Shown here: positions 27,907 to 35,372 of the stretch, piece by piece
How the letters are laid out: each line of letters starts with the position of its first letter
How positions within the stretch are numbered: position 1 is the first letter of the stretch
Origin: a virus
IMG/VR virus record: IMGVR_UViG_3300042907_000270
Span: 1-35,578 of that record
Length of the DNA stretch: 35,578 nucleotides
Reading direction: 5' to 3' (one strand)
Program-made: the position numbers and the translations under genes
Notes under the pieces: generated by a model
Told to the model about the DNA's origin: nothing
Databases searched by the model: none
What the model saw: the letters and a program-made list of their open reading frames with translations, nothing else

Positions 27907-28179
27907 TCACCACTTTTCGCGGTCAGCCCAATAAGCCGCACTCATCTTACCCTTAGCAATGTTACCTGCATGACGAGCCTTAAAGGATTTTTGTCTAGCT
28001 TTTTCAGCAGGAGTAGATGGATTGGAACCTGCACCTCTCACACCTTGTTGACCAAAACGAATTAGTTTCTCTTTATCTCCTTCTTTCGCTAGAACAGCAT
28101 GAGATTTAGTAGGGTGACTAGGAGTACGTTTAGGTTTATTATATCCACTAAAAGTTTCTTGTCCCTTTTTGATAGCCAT
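27907..28179 (-). CDS. Conserved phage protein, basic (90 aa)
   Basis: Very basic: KKGQETFSGYNKPKRTPSHPTKSHAVLAKEGDKEKLIRFGQQGV, then KSFKARHAGNIAKGKMSAAYWADREKW. The blocks 'TPshptKSHaVlak', 'KliRFGqQGv.Ga' and 'RhakNIakGkmSAAYWa...kW' are strongly conserved in podovirus and siphovirus genomes in my memory, always as a small protein near lysis or tail genes (DUF6321-like). Function unknown; basic character suggests DNA or virion binding. Coupled to the previous gene by TAATG. Confidence 0.85.
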   Translation of the reverse strand: MAIKKGQETFSGYNKPKRTPSHPTKSHAVLAKEGDKEKLIRFGQQGVRGAGSNPSTPAEKARQKSFKARHAGNIAKGKMSAAYWADREKW

Positions 28180-28304
28180 TACATCATACCCTTTTTCTTT
28201 TTAGGAGCTGGTTTCTTTTTCATACCTGTTTTCTTAGCATACATTTCAGCTTCATCTTTACCTGTTTTTGTGTATGGGAATTTCTTTTTTCCGACCATTG
28301 GCAT
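28179..28304 (-). CDS. Small lysine-rich conserved phage protein (41 aa)
   Basis: Reverse-strand ATG at 28304-28302, AAGGAAATAATT before it, coding MPMVGKKKFPYTKTGKDEAEMYAKKTG and a KKKPAPKKKKGMM end. The form 'MP.vGgKkFpYT..G...Ak..AkktGk..k' is common as a tiny gene in late regions of podoviruses. Its stop overlaps the next ATG (TAATG). Likely packaged or DNA-binding; unproven. Confidence 0.75.
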   Translation of the reverse strand: MPMVGKKKFPYTKTGKDEAEMYAKKTGMKKKPAPKKKKGMM

Positions 28305-28306
28305 AA

Positions 28307-28681
28307 TTATTTCCTTAAAGTTAAATACATACGTTCACCAATAACGAAGCTCATACAAGCCCCACTTAAATCTAACATAATTAAAGTTATGGCTTCGGGT
28401 ACAGTAGGAGTAAATACTGCACTTACTGTCGCTAACCAAATAATGATAATTGCAATATACCTAAAGCTAGACCTTAAGTTAGTAACCCAAATAGAAGGTT
28501 CACCTGATGGTTTATCTATCTCTGCTAGTGCTTGTAGACGAGCGGTTTCTGCTTGCATAAGTTGTATGCGTTCAGCTACATTGACAGGATTACCTCCTGC
28601 TCCTTTTGTAAACTTAGCAAAGATACCACGAACACCATCTGTTAAAGCTGGTAGTAGAGCTGGAAATAAGACAGACCACAT
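28307..28681 (-). CDS. Holin-like protein, GTA holin/3TM type (124 aa)
   Basis: N-terminal MWSVLFPALLPALTDGVRGIFAKF, then a helical cytoplasmic part and ETARLQALAEIDKPSGEPSIWVTNLRSSFRYIA, which with two following hydrophobic helices (about 72-90 and 95-115) fits the holin_3TMs family (PF11351, gene transfer agent and phage holins). Holins form pores in the inner membrane that let the endolysin out. It lies directly upstream of the tail genes and downstream of the peptidase gene in the transcript, i.e. the lysis cassette. Confidence 0.8.
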   Translation of the reverse strand: MWSVLFPALLPALTDGVRGIFAKFTKGAGGNPVNVAERIQLMQAETARLQALAEIDKPSGEPSIWVTNLRSSFRYIAIIIIWLATVSAVFTPTVPEAITLIMLDLSGACMSFVIGERMYLTLRK

Positions 28682-29097
28682 TATACAATCCCCTTTACGT
28701 ATTTGCCTTTGCCCTTAAGTGTGAGAATATTCCCACGCATACGAGGGTCAAATGATATATGAACCCAAGTCTTTTCATAAATCAATTGGTCAAATTTAAG
28801 ATTACTTTTACTTAGAATATTAGATATAGTAAGTGGAGTATGACCATAGGCTGTGAAGTCTACAGCGTAGCCATAAGTGTGTGACGAGTTGCTAGTGCCA
28901 CCTACTTGACGATTAACATCAGGACTACGGTAGCCACTATTGATTGTAATAGCTACATTGCCTAGTATCTCTCTTACTTTCTCCATGTAGAAAGCTGTTG
29001 TCCTTAAGACTTCAATCGTTTCCTTAGAGGGTACATTATCTAACTTAGTATTAGTAACAGTTAGTTCAGCAAGAGAGAAGTGAGGTGTCAGTTGCAT
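28681..29097 (-). CDS. Endolysin, peptidase M15A family (138 aa)
   Basis: A zinc peptidase that cuts peptidoglycan peptide crosslinks. Starts MQLTPHFSLAELTVTNT; GYRSPDVNRQVGG (about 55-67) and SSHTYGYAVDF (H73, D80) followed by WVHISFD (H113) give the SxHxxGxAxD...H zinc site of M15 (VanY/DacY-like) enzymes. No signal peptide, so it needs the holin-like protein to reach the cell wall. Length is typical for a single-domain phage M15 endolysin. It overlaps the holin gene by one base. Confidence 0.9.
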   Translation of the reverse strand: MQLTPHFSLAELTVTNTKLDNVPSKETIEVLRTTAFYMEKVREILGNVAITINSGYRSPDVNRQVGGTSNSSHTYGYAVDFTAYGHTPLTISNILSKSNLKFDQLIYEKTWVHISFDPRMRGNILTLKGKGKYVKGIV

Positions 29098-29307
29098 TTA
29101 GTGTCCTACAAAAGCACGAGAGATATAAGAGATAATTGCTCCTACTAGAGATGCAATCATCATACCCATCCAAAATCCTCCACGACCCTTATTGGCTAAG
29201 GCAAGTAGTTCATCTAGTGCATTTTCCATCTTGTCTATCTTTTTCTCAAGGGATTCCACCTTGGAGATAAGTTTACCATATTCAACTGGGTCTATTGGTT
29301 CTGACAT
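29098..29307 (-). CDS. Small membrane protein of the lysis cassette, possible second holin or i-spanin (69 aa)
   Basis: A coiled-coil N-terminal part (LISKVESLEKKIDKMENALDELLAL) followed by one transmembrane helix near the C-terminus (MGMMIASLVGAIISYISRAF). This is the form of XhlA/hemolysin-like proteins and short holins. Adjacent to endolysin, so it is likely to assist lysis. Whether it is an antiholin, holin or spanin cannot be decided. Confidence 0.65.
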   Translation of the reverse strand: MSEPIDPVEYGKLISKVESLEKKIDKMENALDELLALANKGRGGFWMGMMIASLVGAIISYISRAFVGH

Positions 29308-29318
29308 TTATTATTCTC

Positions 29319-29600
29319 TTATAGTAAATTTATTAAAGCAAAACCTAAAACACCACCTAGTATAGTAACAAGTAAATCCCATACATCAGGTGTGTGTATA
29401 TGTTTATTTAAATCATCATATAATTCTTTTGTTGTAGCAATTAAGGATACTACAATTACAGAATACCATCCTATAAACGGTGTTAATATTGCTGCAATAA
29501 TGAAACCTGATAACACATGAGCCTGTTTATCAGCAGGTACACGACAAGGTATGTATAGTTTTGCAAAGAACGCATTAGCTATTGCTATCAGGGCTTCCAT
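29319..29600 (-). CDS. Membrane protein, VanZ-like/phage lysis-cassette protein (93 aa)
   Basis: Hydrophobic helices at about 8-20, 27-45, 48-60 and 72-90. The charged KQAHVLSGF... motif, then VVSLIATTKELYDDLNKHIHTPDVWDLLVTILGG, matches a group of small phage membrane proteins ('DK~~Hf~~G', 'KE~yD', 'D~~~T~~Gg') related to VanZ-like domains. Its place upstream of the endolysin gene suggests holin or lysis timing function, unproven. Confidence 0.65.
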   Translation of the reverse strand: MEALIAIANAFFAKLYIPCRVPADKQAHVLSGFIIAAILTPFIGWYSVIVVSLIATTKELYDDLNKHIHTPDVWDLLVTILGGVLGFALINLL

Positions 29601-29601
29601 A

Positions 29602-29814
29602 TTATTCCTCTTTAGGTTCTAGTGCTGTCTTTAACAACTTGATAAACGCATCTTTACCTACATTTAATTGTTGTAGTTGAAAGTTTGTGCTACCTATCTT
29701 GCGGTCTAGGTCTAGGCAATGGTTAAATAGTGCCACCTGTTCCTCATTGAAATTGTTAGCATCGTACTCTACTTCATCTATCGTAACGATTTGGGGCTGT
29801 TTGTCTTTTGCCAT
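29602..29814 (-). CDS. Small conserved phage protein (DUF6447-like, 70 aa)
   Basis: MAKDKQPQIVTIDEVEYDANNFNEEQVALFNH, then LDRKIGSTNFQLQQLNVGKDAFIKLL. The 'i..vtidg.eYd.~~~se.~k.l~~h...ld.ki~~l~~qL' pattern is familiar from late genes of many podo- and myoviruses beside tail fibres. Helical, likely structural or chaperone. Starts after AAAGGAGA. Function unknown. Confidence 0.75.
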   Translation of the reverse strand: MAKDKQPQIVTIDEVEYDANNFNEEQVALFNHCLDLDRKIGSTNFQLQQLNVGKDAFIKLLKTALEPKEE

Positions 29815-29832
29815 TTCGTATCTCCTTTGAAA

Positions 29833-30840
29833 TTAAGCAGCTTCTAAGGCAGCCACTTTAGCCTTTAATTCGTCTATCATTGCTTTAAGTTCTTGAATGG
29901 CAGCAGTTAATAATGGGATGATTGCTGATTTATCTACCATTTGATAATCAGGAGTGCCATCTTCTTTTACTGCATCTTTTTCACCTGTAACAGCACTAGG
30001 AATTACTTCTTGAAGTTCATGTGCTACAAAGAAATCAATGTCTTCACTTGCCCCATTCATACGACCAGTACAAGGTTTTAATAAAGCTACTTTACCTAAA
30101 GCATTTTCAACAGCACCTTTTACAATTTTAGCTCGGTAATCAGAAGTTGTGTTGTAAACAGTTAAACCACCTGCTCGGTTATATGTAATTGAACCTCTTA
30201 CTGTTCCAGCACCCGCCTCAGTAGCAAATTGAGTAAATAAATTATTTCCTGATGTAGATTGATTGACTATATAAACAGTTGAATCAGTAGCACCACCGCC
30301 ATTTGCAAACACTCCTGCGTTTGTTGGACCAGAAACAGCAACAGTTAGCTTTTCGCTACTTGCAACAATTGCACCAGTAGTACCTACTCTTAAATTCCCA
30401 CTAGCATCTAGTGTCATTGCTTGGGTGAAGGTAATAGCGTTACCTGCTGTGCCTGATGGTGCTGTGTAAAATATGTGCTGTCCAGCGTTTTGAGCATAAA
30501 GAGTTGCTGCACCTGTGCCAATATAACGAGAAGCCCCGTTATCAAAATAGTTAGCACCAATAGCAGAATAAGTTATAGAAGATGAGCCAGTTGAGAAACT
30601 ACCACCAGCACCCATTTGAATAGCTTTATATGTTGATGACCAAGCACTAGGCGGTACACCAACCCCCACGTTACCAGCAGCGTCCTTGACCAGCCCGCCG
30701 TTACCAACATTAAGCGTGTCTGTGCTTGCGTCACCGAGTATGGTATTGCCAGTAGTAGTTAGGTTTACGATGGTCTCTGTACCTGTGTTGGTAAGACCCG
30801 GAGTGGTGATTCCCGTGGTGCCGTTGAGTTCGATTGCCAT
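29833..30840 (-). CDS. Tail fibre/spike with C-terminal peptidase S74 chaperone domain (335 aa)
   Basis: N-terminal collagen-free beta region with MAIELNGTTGITTPGLTNTGT, GNAITFTQAMTLDASGNLRVGTT (a repeat found in phage fibres), then the autocleaving S74 intramolecular chaperone: TTSDYRAKIVKGAVENAL (catalytic Ser in TSDYRAK), FFVAHELQEVIPSAVTGEKDAV, and a coiled-coil C-terminus LTAAIQELKAMIDELKAKVAALEA. The domain helps the fibre trimerise and is then cut off. It lies in the tail-fibre group. I expect cleavage just before the serine at about residue 234. Confidence 0.85.
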   Translation of the reverse strand: MAIELNGTTGITTPGLTNTGTETIVNLTTTGNTILGDASTDTLNVGNGGLVKDAAGNVGVGVPPSAWSSTYKAIQMGAGGSFSTGSSSITYSAIGANYFDNGASRYIGTGAATLYAQNAGQHIFYTAPSGTAGNAITFTQAMTLDASGNLRVGTTGAIVASSEKLTVAVSGPTNAGVFANGGGATDSTVYIVNQSTSGNNLFTQFATEAGAGTVRGSITYNRAGGLTVYNTTSDYRAKIVKGAVENALGKVALLKPCTGRMNGASEDIDFFVAHELQEVIPSAVTGEKDAVKEDGTPDYQMVDKSAIIPLLTAAIQELKAMIDELKAKVAALEAA

Positions 30841-30841
30841 A

Positions 30842-31090
30842 TTAAACTCCTACTTTCGCTACCTGTTCTTGATAAGCTGTTACTACATCTGTTGTCCAAG
30901 CTACGTTAGCAATTGCCACTACGTTAGCTGGTACGTCTGTTAAGTCACTCGCTGGTACTAGAGAGCTACGGTGATAGGTTTGTGCTATCTGCTCACCATC
31001 TTTTAAAATACGAGTAGCCTCACGGTAGAGGATAGTGCCGTTCTCTGTAACTGTGATTTGGTCAATTACTTTAGTTTCTGTTAATGCCAT
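30842..31090 (-). CDS. Conserved tail-region protein (82 aa)
   Basis: MALTETKVIDQITVTENGTILYREATRILKDGEQIAQTYHRSSLVPASDLTDV, ending VVTAYQEQVAK. The 'k.idqI.v.e.G.i.vR..~.i..dG..ia.~~~R.~l.Pg.d' pattern is seen in small proteins next to tail fibre genes in many phages. Probably a fibre-linked or connector protein. Coupled with the next gene (1-nt gap). Confidence 0.7.
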   Translation of the reverse strand: MALTETKVIDQITVTENGTILYREATRILKDGEQIAQTYHRSSLVPASDLTDVPANVVAIANVAWTTDVVTAYQEQVAKVGV

Positions 31091-31112
31091 TTGTGTTTCT
31101 CCTTTGTGTCCG

Positions 31113-31133
31113 ACTACACTAATATGGTGTAGT
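31113..31133 (-). promoter_or_regulatory. 7-bp hairpin between tail genes
   Basis: ACTACAC (31113-31119), loop of 7, GTGTAGT (31127-31133), overlapping the stop of the upstream gene and 22 nt before the next start. It is in the transcribed leftward RNA and may block ribosome read-through or partially terminate transcription; there is no T run. Confidence 0.4.
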
Positions 31134-31711
31134 TATGAAATGTACGTACCGCCACAAAATACTTGTTTTCCTGAAAGATTAGAGTTTAATAGCGAAGCTG
31201 TTGCAATAGTATAAAAATAAACAATAGTCCCACTATTGACTGGTAAACAATAAAATGCTGACCCATAGGTACTTGCAGTAATTGCAGACCCAGCCCTAGC
31301 ATTTTCTGAATCTTGAACAGCATAAGGTAAACCTGTCATGCGTGCATGAGCGGTATTAGAAGTTGTTGGAAATATAACATATGCTTGCCATTGAACTACT
31401 CTGCCAATTTTTGTATATGTACCAACGGCTGTTGCATAAGTTATATCGGGGCTTGCTGGTGTCCAAGTACCTTCCTCATAATCATCTAGCGTATTAGCAT
31501 TTGTACTGGCTGATTGCGTAGCAGGGAATGTGATGCCTGCGCCTGAAGCTGATGGCGTAGCTGCGCCAACACCGATGGTTGTCGTAAAGCTAGGTGTGGT
31601 AGCACCGACTAATGTTGTGGTAGCACTTGGTAACGTGATGGTTGCCGTGACTGCGTCTGTGGCTTGTACTGTCGTACTTCCGCTTGTTGCACCTGCGATG
31701 ACTAATGGCAT
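31133..31711 (-). CDS. Tail fibre protein (192 aa)
   Basis: The first half is T/A/G/S-rich with MPLVIAGATSGSTTVQATDAVTATITLPSATTTLVG, typical of fibre-shaft repeat segments. The QSASTNANTLDDYEEGTWTP...TYTKIGRVVQWQAYV block (about 72-112) is a fibre domain recognised in many podoviruses and siphoviruses, a beta-structured receptor-binding or trimerisation region. One of at least four fibre-type genes here. Confidence 0.75.
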   Translation of the reverse strand: MPLVIAGATSGSTTVQATDAVTATITLPSATTTLVGATTPSFTTTIGVGAATPSASGAGITFPATQSASTNANTLDDYEEGTWTPASPDITYATAVGTYTKIGRVVQWQAYVIFPTTSNTAHARMTGLPYAVQDSENARAGSAITASTYGSAFYCLPVNSGTIVYFYTIATASLLNSNLSGKQVFCGGTYIS

Positions 31712-31978
31712 TTAGATTACTCCTCTTATTACATTACGAGCTTCAGCCCTTAATGCACGAACATCTGTTGTGTCTTTGTCGTAGTCTGCTGTCATCATAA
31801 AATCTGTTGATGCTAGGTAGGCTAGTGCCTCTTGACGCTTGGCTTCTGCTTCTTGTTCTGCTTGAACTAATGCTAGGTCGTAGTCAACAATGTTTTCATC
31901 TTTGTCATAAGCAACATCGTTCGTAACAACAGTTACATTAGGGTATAGTGCAAAAATTGCATCATATTTCATTATCAT
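31712..31978 (-). CDS. Small protein, tail fibre assembly-like (88 aa)
   Basis: Starts MIMKYDAIFALYPNVTVVTND; middle acidic; C-terminal AEAKRQEALAYLASTDFMMTADYDKDTTDVRALRAEARNVIRG. The 'L..tDw.......~d~~~~~~R..~R~~ir' end is like the C-terminal part of tail fibre assembly chaperones and of XkdW-like proteins, but the protein is short. It is flanked by fibre genes on both sides and overlaps the upstream one by 4 bases. A chaperone role is inferred. Confidence 0.6.
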   Translation of the reverse strand: MIMKYDAIFALYPNVTVVTNDVAYDKDENIVDYDLALVQAEQEAEAKRQEALAYLASTDFMMTADYDKDTTDVRALRAEARNVIRGVI

Positions 31979-32535
31979 GCTGCTATCTCCATAAGAGTAA
32001 TTGTAACGGTCTGATTGCCATCACCACCAAAATACCCTGTAGCTCCATTATTAGTACGAAGGTATACTGTGTATGCTGTAGATGAAGTTGTTGCAGGGGA
32101 ATCTAAATAACTTATCGCAACTGGTTGCCAAACAGCGCCAAAACCTAATAAAGCCATTCCGTTTGCGCCAGCTAAGTTAGTAGAGTTTCTATACAATGTG
32201 GCATAGGCTGCATATCCTATCCCATATACATTAAACATAGCTGTAACTAGAATTTTACTTGTAGCCGATGTAGGAGTAATGCTTGCTGTTAATGCTGTAG
32301 CAACAAAAGATGTACTATTAAAGCCACTATAAATTGATGAATTTGCTGTTTGAACCACTTGCAACACACTCCCAGTAGGCAAAGAACCTTTGCTCAATCC
32401 AGTTACCGCTACACCTGATGATGTAACAGCAATCTTAGTAGAGCCACCGCTTTGTATGTTTAAGATACCAGTATTATCTGCTGTGGTAATTACACCACCT
32501 ACACCAGCAGTTGAGGCATTTATCGTTGAAGCCAT
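31975..32535 (-). CDS. Tail fibre protein (186 aa)
   Basis: Begins MASTINASTAGVGGVITTADNTGILNIQSGG, an opening common to fibre tips of marine and freshwater phages, then QVVQTANSSIYSGFNSTSFVATALTASITPTSATSKILV, a compact beta domain, and ending VTITLMEIAA. Probably a trimeric receptor-binding protein. It follows the long repeat fibre gene. Confidence 0.75.
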   Translation of the reverse strand: MASTINASTAGVGGVITTADNTGILNIQSGGSTKIAVTSSGVAVTGLSKGSLPTGSVLQVVQTANSSIYSGFNSTSFVATALTASITPTSATSKILVTAMFNVYGIGYAAYATLYRNSTNLAGANGMALLGFGAVWQPVAISYLDSPATTSSTAYTVYLRTNNGATGYFGGDGNQTVTITLMEIAA

Positions 32536-32545
32536 ATTATTTCCT

Positions 32546-33721
32546 TTATAAAACTACCCATCTTGAGCCACTAGGAACTGTAACTGTAGCACCACTTGCA
32601 ACAGTCATTGGTCCTGTGGACATTGCACTATTACCAGCAGCTATAGCATAGTTAGCAGAAATTGTATTACTATGTTCGTATAACCCTTTAGTTGTGACAT
32701 TAGGGTCTACATTAAGAGTTGCCCAAGAAGCTGTAGTAGCATCAGTAGTTAAATATTTACCTGCATTACCTGTTTGAGAAGGTAGTGCATCTACTGTTCC
32801 CCAAGAGGTAGCCGTACCATTAGTAGTAAGGAATTTACCTGAGTTACCTGTTTGACTGGGTGTGAAGCTTGCAGCCGTTGTAGCTGAATTGGCTGCGTTT
32901 GTAGCTGAAGTGGAAGCACTTGAAGCAGACGATGTAGCATTAGTTTCAGAGGTAGCAGCAGCACTTGCACTAGAACTAGCATTAGTGGCTTGTGTTGTAG
33001 CTGTAGCAGCAGATGTTGAGGCACTTGAAGCGGATGATGCTGCATTAGTGGCTTGTGTTGTGGCTGTAGAAGCTGACGCTGCTGCGTTAGTTGCTTGAGT
33101 GGATGCTGTAGAAGCTGACCCACTAGCTGCTGTAGCACTTGATGCCGCATTGGTTGCACTTGTAGAAGCCGCTGATGCTGAACTAGCTGCATTAGTTGCT
33201 GACGTAGAAGCATTACTTGCTTGTGTTGATGCAGTAGTGGCTGAACCTGAAGCTGCTGTGGCACTTGTGCTTGCATTAGATGCTTGAGTTGCCGCAGAGG
33301 TAGCCGAATCACTAGCTGCCGTAGCTGATGTAGCAGCATTAGTTGCCTGAGTGGTTGCTAAACCAGCTTGTGTGGTAGCTGTTGTTGCTTGAGTTGTTGC
33401 AGTAGTAGCACTAGAAGAAGCATTAGTAGCCTGAGTGGTAGCAGTAGAAGCTGAGGCAGCAGCATTGGTAGCACTTGTAGAGGCTTCAGATGCTTTAGTT
33501 GTAGCTGTTGCAGCACTAGCAGCCGCATTAGTTGCTGAAGTAGCAGCAGTAGTTACACTACCTGAAGCAGAAGTAGCTGAACCACTAGCAGCAGTAGCAC
33601 TAGCTGCTGACGCTATGGCACTATTCTGAGAATCTAGAGCAGCAGCAATAGCAATAGCAGAGGTATTGGAGGTATCTGCTGTTGCATCCCCACTACCACC
33701 TTCACCACGATAGATTGCCAT
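32546..33721 (-). CDS. Long tail fibre with Ala/Ser/Thr repeats (391 aa)
   Basis: N-terminus MAIYRGEGGSGDATADTSNTSAIAIAA; residues about 30-285 are a low-complexity block of A, S, T and N with repeating units such as SATNAASSASAASTSATNA, i.e. a heptad-like pattern that forms a long triple coiled-coil shaft. The C-terminal region (QTGNSGKFLTTNGTATSWGTV, twice) is a capping or tip domain as in phage fibres. The repeat tract is known in tail fibre shafts of many phages. It is the first fibre of the group after the capsid gene. The reverse frame is open through the repeat only because of its composition. Confidence 0.85.
   Translation of the reverse strand: MAIYRGEGGSGDATADTSNTSAIAIAAALDSQNSAIASAASATAASGSATSASGSVTTAATSATNAAASAATATTKASEASTSATNAAASASTATTQATNASSSATTATTQATTATTQAGLATTQATNAATSATAASDSATSAATQASNASTSATAASGSATTASTQASNASTSATNAASSASAASTSATNAASSATAASGSASTASTQATNAAASASTATTQATNAASSASSASTSAATATTQATNASSSASAAATSETNATSSASSASTSATNAANSATTAASFTPSQTGNSGKFLTTNGTATSWGTVDALPSQTGNAGKYLTTDATTASWATLNVDPNVTTKGLYEHSNTISANYAIAAGNSAMSTGPMTVASGATVTVPSGSRWVVL
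32880..33640 (-). repeat. Degenerate repeat tract encoding the fibre shaft
   Basis: About 750 bp made of variants of short modules such as GCAGCATCTGC, coding for Ala/Ser/Thr/Asn units. Repeats are imperfect and rich in GC relative to the surrounding DNA, with frequent copy-to-copy changes, as expected for a length-variable fibre shaft. Contraction or expansion by recombination is likely. Confidence 0.7.
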
Positions 33722-33723
33722 AA

Positions 33724-33897
33724 TTATTCCTTAGTTTGAGATTTTACTACTACTGTTTTTTCTTTTACTAAACTTTCAGTTTTAACTACTTTTGGTTCTA
33801 CAAACTCATATTGAGGATGTCTAAGCATTTCTTTAATATCATGTGCGTGTTCAAAAGTAACAATAGTACCTGAAAGTAAACATTTGAATTGAGCCAT
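33724..33897 (-). CDS. Small conserved phage protein (57 aa)
   Basis: ATG at 33897-33895, coding MAQFKCLLSGTIVTFEHAHDIKEMLRHPQYEFV and a lysine-rich tail (LVKEKTVVVKS). The form 'mkkFkC..SGn.v.f....D.~~m~~H~~Y.~v' is a tiny protein close to the capsid genes in podoviruses, from memory. Its stop precedes the fibre ATG by 2 bases. Function unknown. Confidence 0.75.
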   Translation of the reverse strand: MAQFKCLLSGTIVTFEHAHDIKEMLRHPQYEFVEPKVVKTESLVKEKTVVVKSQTKE

Positions 33898-33905
33898 ATA
33901 TTTTC

Positions 33906-34364
33906 CTATTTTTCTTGATGTTTTATAATATAATTTCTTAAAGAAGTTATTATATTTAAATCATCATATAATAACCCTAAAGATGTATTACAATTAGCAC
34001 ATAATAACTCTCTATTTTTTCCAGTTTTATGGCAATGGTCTACAGCTAATTGTTTTTTATTTGGAGGAGTTTTACAAATTGCACAAACTCCATTTTGTTC
34101 TTGTAACTTTAAATTATATTCCTCTAAAGTTAAATTATAATTCTTTTTTAATGCCCATTTTTTATAGGTATTTTTTAAATTAGTACCTTGTGTTTTTCGC
34201 CAAGATTTTACCCTTTGTTTTTCTTTTTCAGGGTTATCTTTATATCTAGTATCTGCTTTTGATTCACAATTTTTACAATTACTTTTTTTGTTATTTATCT
34301 TTTTTAAGTCTTTTCTAAAAAATTCTTCAGATTTTATTTCTAAACATTTAGTGCATTGTATCAT
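33906..34364 (-). CDS. HNH endonuclease, recombination endonuclease VII family (second free-standing copy)
   Basis: 152 residues from the ATG at 34364, with AAGGAA upstream; a longer in-frame start would run through a stem-loop and is less likely. N-terminal zinc pairs CTKC and CKNC, a long basic middle, then CAIC, QLAVDHCHKTGKNRELLC and ANCN, the same endonuclease VII core as the gene at 71-466, but only distantly similar elsewhere and more AT-rich than neighbouring late genes. It sits alone between the capsid gene and a small protein, the typical place of a mobile nuclease. Confidence 0.85.
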   Translation of the reverse strand: MIQCTKCLEIKSEEFFRKDLKKINNKKSNCKNCESKADTRYKDNPEKEKQRVKSWRKTQGTNLKNTYKKWALKKNYNLTLEEYNLKLQEQNGVCAICKTPPNKKQLAVDHCHKTGKNRELLCANCNTSLGLLYDDLNIITSLRNYIIKHQEK

Positions 34365-34375
34365 TATTAGTTTCC

Positions 34376-34427
34376 TTGAGAGAAGAATTAGGGGATTCTG
34401 CCACACTTCCCCTAAGAGTGTTCTCAA
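34376..34427 (-). terminator. Nested stem-loop between capsid and HNH genes (probable terminator)
   Basis: Inner perfect 8-bp stem TTAGGGGA (34388-34395) with TCCCCTAA (34408-34415), loop of 12; outer 6-bp stem TTGAGA (34376-34381) with TCTCAA (34422-34427). Leftward, the inner stem is followed by TTCTTCT. It follows the capsid gene stop by about 30 nt, so a partial terminator that raises capsid RNA over downstream genes would make sense. The nested form resembles that before the other HNH gene. Confidence 0.55.
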
Positions 34428-34457
34428 CTATTTCTAGTCGGCATATCTAACCAATCA

Positions 34458-35372
34458 TCATGCAGGCACTGCTAAAGCAAAGCAAGAACCATCACGCAAC
34501 TCTTTTACACCGTACAATGTATCAGCAGTGTATAGAGTACCTAAGTATTCTTGTTTGTATTGAGTTTGTGAACGAACACCTTGTTGTTCAACCAACACAG
34601 CAGCATCTTTGTGACCTAGTAATGCAATACGAGCAGCACCAGTAGCAGTATCACAGTTAGATGATACAAATACAGGGATACCATACAAATTACCAATTTC
34701 ACCGTTGCGGATTGTGTTGTTAGCACCTGATTCACCAACAAATGCTTGCTCAGTGTAACGGTCTAAACCCATCAATGTGTTGCGAGATGAAGGTGGAACG
34801 ATGAAGAAACGACCATCCATAGGAACATCGTTATCATCAAGACGTTGAATTGTACGACGGATAGCAGCATCAGTTAATGCAGAAGCATTAGGTGTACCTG
34901 AGTTGTATGCAGTTGTACCGTCACCACCGATGTAAGCACCACCGTAAGTAGCAGCACCGTTACCACCGTTGAAGCCACGACCTAATTGAATAAGAGATGT
35001 ATCTACTTGTTTAGATAGAGCATAACCAGCATCTTCAGTGTAGAAGCGACGTAGTGAAGTTAAAGCTTGTGCTTCGACGATATCCTCAATCAAACGTGAG
35101 TACTCGTAGTGTTTGTCAATAGTTACAACTACATCGCCTTCAGTTGCGGCTTGTAATTCAACTTGTGTGTTAGCTGCTTTTAAAGAAGCTGTACCACGGG
35201 TTGGTGAAGGGATATGAACTGTATCACCTTTTTTACCAACGAATGACATTTTTTTAAATAAGTTTGCAAGAACTAGGTTCTTTTTGTAAGCGGCAACAAT
35301 CTCATCACTCCAAATCTCAGGAATAAAGGTTGCAGCAGTTGTGGTTGTTACTTGATTTGAGCCTAAAGCCAT
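34458..35372 (-). CDS. Major capsid protein
   Basis: 304 residues that build the icosahedral shell. Begins MALGSNQVTTTTAATFIPEIWSDEIVAAYKKNLVLANLFKKMSF; DTVHIPSPTRG, ANTQVELQAATEGDVVVTIDKHYEYSRLIEDIVEAQAL and VPMDGRFFIVPPSSRNTLMGLDRY are blocks I recognise from HK97-fold capsid proteins of marine and freshwater podoviruses. The C-terminus ends with TADTLYGVKELRDGSCFALAVPA. No protease cleavage or delta domain is visible, so the scaffold would be a separate protein, as the partial gene upstream suggests. AAAAGGA precedes the ATG. Confidence 0.9.
   Translation of the reverse strand: MALGSNQVTTTTAATFIPEIWSDEIVAAYKKNLVLANLFKKMSFVGKKGDTVHIPSPTRGTASLKAANTQVELQAATEGDVVVTIDKHYEYSRLIEDIVEAQALTSLRRFYTEDAGYALSKQVDTSLIQLGRGFNGGNGAATYGGAYIGGDGTTAYNSGTPNASALTDAAIRRTIQRLDDNDVPMDGRFFIVPPSSRNTLMGLDRYTEQAFVGESGANNTIRNGEIGNLYGIPVFVSSNCDTATGAARIALLGHKDAAVLVEQQGVRSQTQYKQEYLGTLYTADTLYGVKELRDGSCFALAVPA

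Noticed and set aside
32862-33629. Long plus-strand frames over the fibre-shaft repeat
   Set aside because: They are a product of Ala/Ser/Thr repeat composition read backwards, with valine/alanine/glutamate repeats and no ribosome site.
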